Positions 57,658 to 64,000 of a DNA stretch of 64,000 bases are shown here, piece by piece. Location: assembly GCF_963924675.1 (NCBI RefSeq), contig NC_089240.1:1307001-1371000 (forward strand), given 5' to 3'. Position 1 is the first letter of the stretch. Each line of letters begins with the position of its first letter. The position numbers and the translations under genes are program-made. The stretch is from Phocoena phocoena (Eukaryota > Chordata > Mammalia > Artiodactyla > Phocoenidae). The notes under the pieces were generated by a model that did no database searches, was not told the DNA's origin, and was given only the letters and a program-made list of their open reading frames with translations.

Positions 57658-58764
57658 TACAAACCATAAAAATGTGGACTTCGCTGATTTACTCCACTGA
57701 AGAATAGAGAAGAGAGAAAGCCAAGAAAAATAAGGAGACTTTTCTACGTTCAGAGGAAGTAAGCCCATAAGATATAAGCTTCTTGCGGGGAGAGGAAGCC
57801 ATGAGGAGAGTGTGCTTGTGAGGAATGCTATGCAAGTCCACTCTGAGCCCTGGTCTGTAGCCGGACCTTTGTGGACGGAGCCACAAGACCCACGGACACG
57901 CAACACTTGTACCCAAAGAAGCACCTTGGCTGGTGACACAGGACGTAGCCTAATCCTGCATCCCGAGGGTTCTGTTAACTTTGCCACTAAGAGCAAATCT
58001 TAATCTCCTGATCTCTTCTGAGGTCAAGAGTCAAGATGGCGGACTCGCTTTGGTTTGGGTGCAAGGAGAGGAGGTAGGAGGGTACCATTTTTCTAGCCAA
58101 GGGCAGCCCAGGAAACAGCTGTCTGCATTAAGAGGGGAGGGTCCAAGGACAAGCAGGACGAGCTGTCCCCGGGAGAGGTGCAGAGGGGTCTTCCCGTGCA
58201 GTCACCCTCAAGGCTGGCACGAAGCTGGGGCACCTCTGACACGACCCCCGCAGAGGGTCCCTTGGGTCCCGAGGTGCCCATGGGTGCAGGAGGCTGAGCA
58301 CGGAGACAAGTGAGGGTGCAGGGTGGGTAGTAGACCGACCCATCTCCTGGACACCACGGCGCATCACCTACAGGATGCCTTGCCCACATCTGTGCCCCTG
58401 ACGGTTCATTTCACGTGTCCACGCTCAAGTGTTTGGTCCAGTGCCACTCTAGATGGTGCCAGGAAGTGATTTTTCAGAGGAGATGAACCATGAAACCAGT
58501 AGCCTGCATGTAAAGCAGGAGAGCCTCCGCCAGGTGGGTGGGCCTCGTCCTATCAGGTGAAGGCTTTCAGGGGAAAAGAATGAGGTTCCCCCTAAAGAAG
58601 AAGGGATTTGGCCTCAAACACCACAGCACAGAAATTCTACCTAACTCACCTAGTCTTTAGGTTCAAGACTACAAACATCACCGCTTCCCTGAATCTCTGG
58701 CCTGCTGGTCAACCTTGTCAGCGCCTCCAAGCATGGGAGGTAGTTTCTGAAAAGAAGTCCAACT
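57658..58764. other. No recognised feature
   Basis: About 1.1 kb of unique intron sequence. Confidence 0.5.
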
Positions 58765-58867
58765 CTAGTGGGGAGCGGGAAGGGGGAGGGGCAATATAGG
58801 GGGAGGGGTAATATAGGGGGAGGGAAGTAAGAGATATAAACTGTTATGCATAAAATAAGCTACAAGG
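58765..58867 (+). mobile_element. L1 3' UTR, left part, with small G-rich tandem repeat
   Basis: GGGGGAGGGGYAATATA occurs about three times at 58783-58829, replacing the usual single G-rich tract, followed by AGAGATATAAACTGTTATGC. A SINE then interrupts the element. Confidence 0.75.
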
Positions 58868-59001
58868 GGACTTCCCTGGCAGTCCAGTGGTTAAGACTCT
58901 GTGCTTCAGCTGCAGGGGGTGTGGGTTCAATTCCTCATCAGAGAAGCAGGATCCCACAAGCCAAGCCATGTGATGTGGCCAAAATAAATAATTTAAAAAA
59001 T
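58868..59001 (+). mobile_element. Short tRNA-derived SINE (CHR-1-like) in L1
   Basis: GGACTTCCCTGGCAGTCCAG head, B-box-like GGTTCAATTCC and tail GTGGCCAAAATAAATAAT. Target-site duplication AAAATAAGCTACAAGG at 58852-58867 and 59002-59017. Confidence 0.95.
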
Positions 59002-59017
59002 AAAATAAGCTACAAGG

Positions 59018-59165
59018 ATATACTGTACAGCACAGGGAATATAGCCAATATTTTACAATAACTGTAAATGGAATAGAACCTTAAGTTGTGACTCACTCTG
59101 TTGTACACCTGCAACTTATATAATATTATATAATATTTGTGGCAATTTTTAAAAAAAGATGCAAC
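59018..59165 (+). mobile_element. L1 3' UTR, right part
   Basis: ATATACTGTACAGCACAGGG and CACTCTGTTGTACACCTGCA continue the element left of the SINE. Confidence 0.85.
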
Positions 59166-59769
59166 AGAGCTTTGTGTACAGTTGATACCTTTAAAGAAAA
59201 GTCAGTCTCTCTCTCCCTCTCACATATACATAAATTATAACTATAAACATATAATTATAATTGCATGATTACATAAATATTGCAGTGATATATTTTATAT
59301 CATTTACATATTATATATAATTAAATATTATAGATATACAAGTATTAAATAAATTAAATATAATTTTTTTACTTAAATAGTATACAGCTTTTTCACCCTC
59401 TTCCCGCTAAATATCACTTTTTTTTTTTTTTTAACAAAGCTATCCACTACATCACAAGTCTTGTTCATTGACTACAATTTTCCCGAGATTCTGCCCACCT
59501 CTTCCACTGGAATTTCTTCTGTAGGAGGAGGGACTGAGTGCAGCCGGGCAGAGGTGACAAGCCCTCTCGTGTGTAACAACCCACCTGGGTTTGGAACACT
59601 TTATGCTTTTACAAGTGATTTATGCTTGACAAGAACGCTCCTTACCCAAGCCAGCAAATCAATCTTGGCAATTAACCGTCATCACCAGCGGTGTCTACAT
59701 CAGGTGCGAGCCAAGAATTCACTCTTTTTTTTTTTTTTTTAACCCGGAAAGACAGCATGTTTTCAACCC
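59166..59769. other. AT-rich low complexity, then unrecognised sequence
   Basis: 59215-59370 is TATAAT-type low complexity. T runs lie at 59419-59433 and 59725-59741. Nothing else is recognised. Confidence 0.5.
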
Positions 59770-59857
59770 AACTGGTTCTCAAATGTCAGCGTGCACTAAG
59801 AGCCCCTCAGAGGGCGTGTTAAACTTCCCAATGCCTGGCCGCACACCCTGAGTTTGT
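59770..59857 (+). mobile_element. MER5A-like hAT element, left half
   Basis: CTGGTTCTCAAATGTCAGCG, AGGGCGTGTTAAACTTCCCA and GGCCGCACACCCTGAGTTT match the MER5A start. The other half is at 60400-60530. Confidence 0.75.
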
Positions 59858-60399
59858 TTTGTTTTGTTTTGAACACGGTTTTAACATTTTAACAGTCTAT
59901 TGTCAAGCCTTTAAAATAGAACAAGAGTGAGTTGGGCTCTTTTGGTTTTTTTTAAAGGTAATTTTCTGTATGTTTATTATAGAATTAAAAGGCTGTATGT
60001 GGCATGGTCTCAAGTGACATATACACTATAAGGTATATATAAGATTTACCTGGAGGGGGCAGGTTGCTAGGAAATACCCTTTTATTGTCTTTTTAAACAA
60101 TTTTGATTGCAGTACAGTTGCTTTACAATGTTGTGTTAGTTTCTGCTGTACAGCAAAGTGAATCAGCTCTACGTATACCTATGTCCCCTCTTTTTTGGAT
60201 GTCCTTCCCATTCAGGTCACCTCAGAGCAGTGAGTAGAGCTCCCTGTGCTATACGGCAGGTTCTCCTTAGTTACCTATTTTATACATAGTAAGATTTACA
60301 GTATTGTGGTAGTTTCAGGGGTACCACAAAATGATTCAGTCATATATACGTGTATACATGTGCGTGTGTATACGTACATATATTTTGTCAGATTGTTTT
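59858..60399 (-). mobile_element. L1-derived insertion splitting MER5A
   Basis: 60090-60295 is clear antisense L1 3' UTR (TTTACAATGTTGTGTTAGTT, GAGCTCCCTGTGCTATACGG). The left part (59858-60089) and the ATACATGTG-rich right part are not assigned but lie inside the same interruption. The flanks ACCCTGAGTTT and ACCCTCAGAGTT may be a target-site duplication. Confidence 0.65.
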
Positions 60400-60530
60400 C
60401 CCACCCTCAGAGTTCTGATTTCACAAGTGGTGGCTGTGTGGTCTGAGCATCTACCTGTATCATCCATCACTTCTCAGGTGATACAGATGCTGCTGCTCTG
60501 GGGACCCCACCTTGAAAACCACGGTCCTAA
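60400..60530 (+). mobile_element. MER5A-like hAT element, right half
   Basis: CCACCCTCAGAGTTCTGATT, CAGGTGATACAGATGCTGCT and CACCTTGAAAACCACGGTCC complete the MER5A consensus. Confidence 0.75.
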
Positions 60531-60869
60531 ACGGTCTCATCCCCTTTGGATAACCATTTAGGGAAAAAAATGATACAACAAGATGCCTTTGATGTGACTC
60601 GACATAGGGAAATGTAAACAAATTCAGGACGGCAGTTACCACCGCTTCCTGACACACTCACTCCTGCGGGCCATAAGATTACTTCTCTGCAAATGTCAAG
60701 AGTTTTGTGCGATGCCATAAAAAGCTTCATTTTAGAAAAAGGAAGCTACGGGTGCACACATCTGCGTTCTCTTGCATATTTCTACACCCGTATTCAAAGG
60801 AGAAAACGACAAGAATATTCGTGAAGGAAGCGCCCCACCCCATACACAGGTCCCCTCGTCAGGATGCTG
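60531..60869. other. No recognised feature
   Basis: Unique intron sequence. Confidence 0.45.
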
Positions 60870-61088
60870 GGGGTTTTTTTTTTGTTTTTTTTTTTGGCTG
60901 TACGCGGGCCTCTCACTGTTGTGGCCTCTCCTGTTGCGGAGCACAGGCTCCGGACGCGCAGGCTCAGCGGCCATGGCTCACGGGCCCAGCCGCTCCGCGG
61001 CATGTGGGATCCTCCCGGACCAGGGCACGAACCCGTGTCCCCTGCGTCGGCAGGCGGACTCTCAACCACTGCGCCACCAGGGAAGCCC
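60870..61088 (-). mobile_element. CHR SINE, short form
   Basis: Reverse orientation: T-rich tail at 60872-60896, B box read as GGTTCGTGCCC, head ending CCACCAGGGAAGCCC. Possible short target-site duplication A(G/C)GATGCTG at 60861-60869 and 61089-61097. Confidence 0.9.
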
Positions 61089-61097
61089 ACGATGCTG

Positions 61098-61591
61098 TTT
61101 TTTACGAGCCGTGTGGAGTCATGCCCCCATCAGATGCAGGAAACACTTGGCGATCCTATACCCTCTGCAGACCCTGAGCCTGGACCCATGCCGATGAGAG
61201 AACCACTCTGTCCAAAGACGCCCCTTTGAGGGACGACTGGGCCCCAGGAGTTAAAACACAGGGTGTTGAGTCCAGGGGGAGAAGCAGCCGCATTGCTGTG
61301 TGAGTGCTTGAGGCGACATTAGAATCTCTAGAGGCTCAGGGGCCTTTTCATTTCCTTCCTTGCTATGCACGCCCTGTTTAGAAAGCACCGGGTTGGCTAA
61401 AGGGCTACGCACACCTACGTGCTGAGAAATAGACGGGGACAACTCAGAAACGGCAGCGAACGAAGTCAGCCCGTTAACTCCATCAGGACCCCAGAGCGTC
61501 CGTGACACCCATCCTGGCCCGGCTCAGAGGCCACAGGGCTGGTCCTCCACGAGACCCACACACCCTGAAGGTCTCCTACAGCCCCAGCACA
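61098..61591. other. No recognised feature
   Basis: Unique intron sequence. Confidence 0.45.
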
Positions 61592-61660
61592 GGTGACCCA
61601 CAAACTGGGGGCTGAAAGCGACAGGACTTCATCTTCCCCCAGTCCTGGAGCCCAGACGTC
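61592..61660 (-). mobile_element. MLT1-type LTR end fragment
   Basis: CAAACTGGGGGCTGAAAGCG and CCCCCAGTCCTGGAGCCCAG match the 5.0-kb LTR copy. It breaks directly into L1 sequence. Confidence 0.65.
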
Positions 61661-62295
61661 TGAGACAAATAGCATAGGATAGCACTTATATGTGGAATCT
61701 AAAATATGACACACAGGAACTTATCTACCAAACAGAAACAGACTCACAGACACAGAGAACAGACCTGTGGCCGCCAATGGGGAGGGGGAGGGGAGGGGAG
61801 GGGGAGGGGGAGGGGGAGGGGGAGTGGGGAGGGGAGGGGGAGTGGGAGGGGGGAGGGGAGGGGAGGGGGAGGAGGAGTGGGGAGGGGAGGGGGAGGAGGA
61901 GTGGGGAGGGGAGGGGGAGTGGGAGGGGGAGGGGAGGGGAGGGGGGAGGGGAGGGGACGGGGGAGGGGAGGGGACGGGGGGAGGGGAGGGGACGGGGGGG
62001 AGGGGAGGGGACGGAGGGGAGGGGACGGGGGAGGGGAGGGGACGGGGGGGAGGGGAGGGGACGGACTGAGACTCTGGGATTAGCAGGTGCAAACTGTTAC
62101 ATTTAGGATGGATAAACAACAAGGTCCTACTGTAGAGCACAGGGAACTCTACTCAATATCCTGGGATAAACCATCATGGAAAAGAATAGGGAAAAAAACG
62201 TATATATGTGTGTAACGGAATCACTCCGCTGTACACCAGAAATGAACACGACATTGTAAATCAACTATACTTCAATTAAATAAAATTTTTTAAAT
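61661..62295 (+). mobile_element. L1 3' end with expanded G-rich tract
   Basis: AGCACTTATATGTGGAATCT and AGACTCACAGACACAGAGAA precede a long G-rich array. GGGATTAGCAGGTGCAAACT, AGAGCACAGGGAACTCTACT and TGTAAATCAACTATACTTCA follow. In ordinary L1 copies here the G-rich tract is only 20-30 bases. Confidence 0.9.
61778..62064. repeat. (GGGGA)n-type purine array inside L1 3' UTR
   Basis: About 287 bases made of GGGGA, GGGGGA, GAGTGG and, in the right half, GGGGACGG phrases. The plus strand is almost pure purine. It is strongly G-quadruplex prone and capable of H-DNA. Gly/Glu/Arg-rich frames are artefacts. Confidence 0.95.
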
Positions 62296-62413
62296 ACATC
62301 CTTCTTAGTTTCCTCAAGTGTAAAATGACGAATTATAATAAAAGGATTTACCTCCAAGCATAAATATAAATAGACTGATATGGATGTGTGAGTGCCAGTT
62401 AGCAAACCATTAC
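62296..62413. other. No recognised feature
   Basis: Short AT-rich stretch between an L1 end and the Tigger-like element. Confidence 0.4.
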
Positions 62414-62900
62414 TAATACGGGCAGACCTCACTTTACTGCGCTCCACCGACACCGCATTTCTTTTACACACTGAAGGTCTGGGGCGGCCCCACGTCGGGT
62501 ACGTCTACTGACGCCATTTTTCCAACATCATTTGCTCGCTTTGTGTCTCTGTGTCCCATTTTGGTCATTCTCGCAGTATTTTAAACTTTTCCATTATTAT
62601 TCTATTCGCTACAGTGATCTCTGATCAGGGATCTCGGATGTTACCACTGCAGAAAGATTATGACTAACTGTGGGCTCAGAGGACGGTTAGCATTTTTTAG
62701 CAGGAAGGTATTTGCGAAAGGTGTGTACACTGTTCTTACAGACATGATGCTAGCGCACACTTAGACCGCAGTGTAGTGTCAGCAGCACTTTTAGATGCAT
62801 TCGGAGCAGAAAAGTTCGTGTGACTCGCTTTACCGCAATATTTGCTCCACTGCTGCGGTCTGGAAGCAAACCCGCAGCATCTCCCAGGTCTGCCTGTGTT
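62414..62900. mobile_element. Tigger-like (Tc1-mariner) nonautonomous DNA transposon
   Basis: The left end GGGCAGACCTCACTTTACTG and right end CAGCATCTCCCAGGTCTGCC are inverted copies of a GGCAGACCT-type terminus. The interior GCCATTTTTCCAACATCATT, TTGCTCGCTTTGTGTCTCTG and TCGTGTGACTCGCTTTACCG fits a widespread mammalian element. About 490 bases, no open transposase. Confidence 0.65.
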
Positions 62901-63057
62901 AGTCAACACAGCTTTCACCTCGACACAGGTTGATTTACAAACGTTTGGGGGTGTGAACCGCCATCACCTGGGACGAGCACCCCGCCCAGTGCGTCGTGGT
63001 GACGGGTCACCCTGACCGTCCTGGCAGCACCCGGGACCCCTGGCGACTGGCACCCAC

Positions 63058-63265
63058 CTGCTCTGAAGGTCGTCCAAGTTCAGTTCCCCGACGTAGTGCG
63101 TGGCCGAGGACACGGTCACCACCCTCGCGCTGCAGCCGGGGGCACCCGACTCCCGCAGGGTGTCCAGGAGGAGGTTGGTCAGCAGGAAGTGCCCCAGGTA
63201 GTTCACACCAAAGTGCTCCTCAAAGCCGTCCTCGGTGGTCCCCTGCGGCACCATCATTACACCAG
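63058..63265 (-). CDS. DHRSX: DHRSX internal coding exon: NxLGHF and VSS part of the SDR catalytic core
   Basis: Read on the minus strand, an acceptor ending in CCCCAG at 63266-63271 precedes the exon. A donor AG|GTGGGT follows at 63057. The 208 bases hold the last two bases of a split Ala codon, 68 full codons and two bases of a split Ser codon. The peptide runs from AGVMMVPQ through [17 protein letters not shown] and [13 protein letters not shown] to ELNLDDLQS. In classical short-chain dehydrogenases these segments supply the tail of the NNAG motif, the catalytic Asn (in NYLGHF) and the catalytic Ser (in VSS). The match to mammalian DHRSX is nearly continuous. DHRSX is a membrane-associated NAD(P)-dependent oxidoreductase, reported to act in dolichol synthesis by oxidising polyprenol and reducing dolichal. 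No stop or frameshift is seen. The Rossmann glycine motif must lie in exons beyond position 64000. Confidence 0.95.
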
Positions 63266-63296
63266 CTGGGGACACAGGAGGGTTCAGGGACAGTGA

Positions 63297-63715
63297 GACA
63301 GGAGGAAATGGGATGAGGATGGCAGGAGATGGGAGGAGGCGGGATGGGATGAGGTAGGGGGAGGTGGAATGGGAAGAGATGGGATGGGATGAGGTGGGAT
63401 GGGAAGAGATGGGACAGGATGAAGTGGGACGGGATGAAGTAGGATGGGATGAGATGGGATGGGATGAGATGGGATGGAATGAGGTGGGATGGGAGATGAC
63501 ATGGTTTGGATAACATGGGATGACATGGGATGGGATGGGATGGGAGGAGATGAGGTGGGATGAGGTGACATGGGATGAGGATGGAAGAATATAAGATGAG
63601 GCTGGATGGGATGGGATGGGATGGGATGGGATGGGATGGGGTGGGGTGGGGTGGGATGAGGTGGGACGAGGATGGGATGGGATGGGATGGGATGGGAGGA
63701 GGTAGGACAGGATGG
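63297..63715. repeat. (GGGAT/GGATG)n array next to the DHRSX acceptor
   Basis: Pentamer-based purine-rich repeat: GGGATGAGGTGGGA phrases on the left, long pure GGGAT runs at about 63606-63650 and 63671-63697. On the gene strand it is a CATCC/CCTCAT pyrimidine-rich tract starting about 30 bases upstream of the splice acceptor at 63266. Long Ser/His/Pro-rich frames are artefacts. Confidence 0.95.
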
Positions 63716-64000
63716 CGGCGCTGCCCCCCAGGTGGATGGGGCACCTGCCCAGCGCCAGGAGGGTAGCTCTGGTCCTGGCTGCTGCCCCACCTTCCTGCCT
63801 CAGTTTCCTGCTCTGTACACGGTGGGGAAGATGCCAAAAGACCAACCAGACCCCTTCCTGCTCTCAAACTCTGCCCTTCGATGGCCCGAGCTTGTAAATG
63901 ATGACAAAAGAGCAGGACCCCCCAGAAAGTGAGACTGTCCTGAGTCTCCCACCAGTGTCCCCCGGGCCGGTCACTCTTCTGGATGGGAAGAGCCATCCAC
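63716..64000. other. No recognised feature
   Basis: GC-rich intron sequence up to the window edge. Confidence 0.5.

Larger units (their letters stand above)
51254..63057 (-). other. DHRSX: DHRSX intron between the two upstream exons in the window (11.8 kb)
   Basis: Bounded by donor GTGGGT at 63057 and acceptor TTCTGCAG at 51254. The intron splits a Ser codon after its second base. It contains five CHR SINEs, MLT1-type and other LTR relics, a split MER5A, a G-rich expansion and a Tigger-like element. Confidence 0.9.
63266..64000 (-). other. DHRSX: 3' end of a further DHRSX intron, cut by the window edge
   Basis: The acceptor CCCCAG adjoins the 63058-63265 exon. Most of the stretch is a GGGAT-type array (CATCC on the gene strand). 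The final 280 bases show no recognised feature. The preceding exon should end in the first base of an Ala codon after NN. Confidence 0.85.

Noticed and set aside
61690..62140. Gly/Glu/Arg-rich plus-strand and Pro/Ser-rich minus-strand frames
   Set aside because: They arise from the GGGGA-type array within an L1 3' UTR.
63220..63996. 258- and 293-codon minus-strand Ser/His/Pro-rich frames overlapping the DHRSX exon
   Set aside because: Only the exon part is coding. The rest is intron read through the CATCC array, upstream of a proper splice acceptor.

Overview
The window is mammalian genomic DNA, most likely from a cetacean (whale or dolphin). It holds ten tRNA-derived SINEs of the CHR type, both a short form and a long CHR-2-like form. 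Their heads read GCTTCCCTGGTGGCGCAG and their B boxes GGTTCGWGCCC. It also holds L1 3' ends of cetartiodactyl type, and none of the Bov-tA or BovB repeats that would fill a ruminant locus of this size. Older mammalian repeats (MIR, L2, L1M, MLT1-type LTRs, MER20, MER5A, Tigger-like and hAT relics) supply the background.

One protein-coding gene can be supported: the last three coding exons of DHRSX, on the minus strand, at 63058-63265, 51046-51253 and 29726-29923. They splice in phase into about 204 C-terminal residues of a classical short-chain dehydrogenase/reductase. The catalytic Asn, the VSS serine and the YxxxK pair are intact, and the frame ends in TAG. DHRSX lies in pseudoautosomal region 1 (PAR1) of the sex chromosomes in eutherians, so the window is inferred to be cetacean PAR1. 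The N-terminal exons with the cofactor-binding glycine motif lie beyond position 64000.

Layout: 1-29,450 is the 3' flank of DHRSX and holds no recognised gene. It carries a broken L1 (1-3717), an LTR split by a TATC array (5818-6640), a CA-rich higher-order array (9540-10500), a solo ERV LTR (14674-15313), antisense L1M pieces, MLT1-type LTRs, a duplicated CTAT/CTAC array (26391-26811) and a GC-rich minisatellite of about 26 units (28012-29080). From 29,726 to 51,045 are the last exon and its 21.1-kb intron. That intron contains an inverted duplication (34.7-35.4 and 37.9-38.5 kb) and a 26-unit 39-bp minisatellite (40243-41265). From 51,046 to 63,057 are the penultimate exon in the window and an 11.8-kb intron with a cluster of SINEs, a G-rich array grown inside an L1 3' UTR (61778-62064) and a Tigger-like element. 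From 63,058 to the end are one more exon and a GGGAT-rich array just upstream of its splice acceptor.

The density of minisatellites and G-rich arrays agrees with the high recombination and GC-biased conversion known for PAR1. No exotic gene system was found. The strongest unexplained structures are the inverted duplication, a SINE-plus-3'-end retrocopy inside an L1 (49541-50121), the two long minisatellites, and G-tract expansions inside L1 3' UTRs. Long open frames elsewhere are repeat translations or chance.
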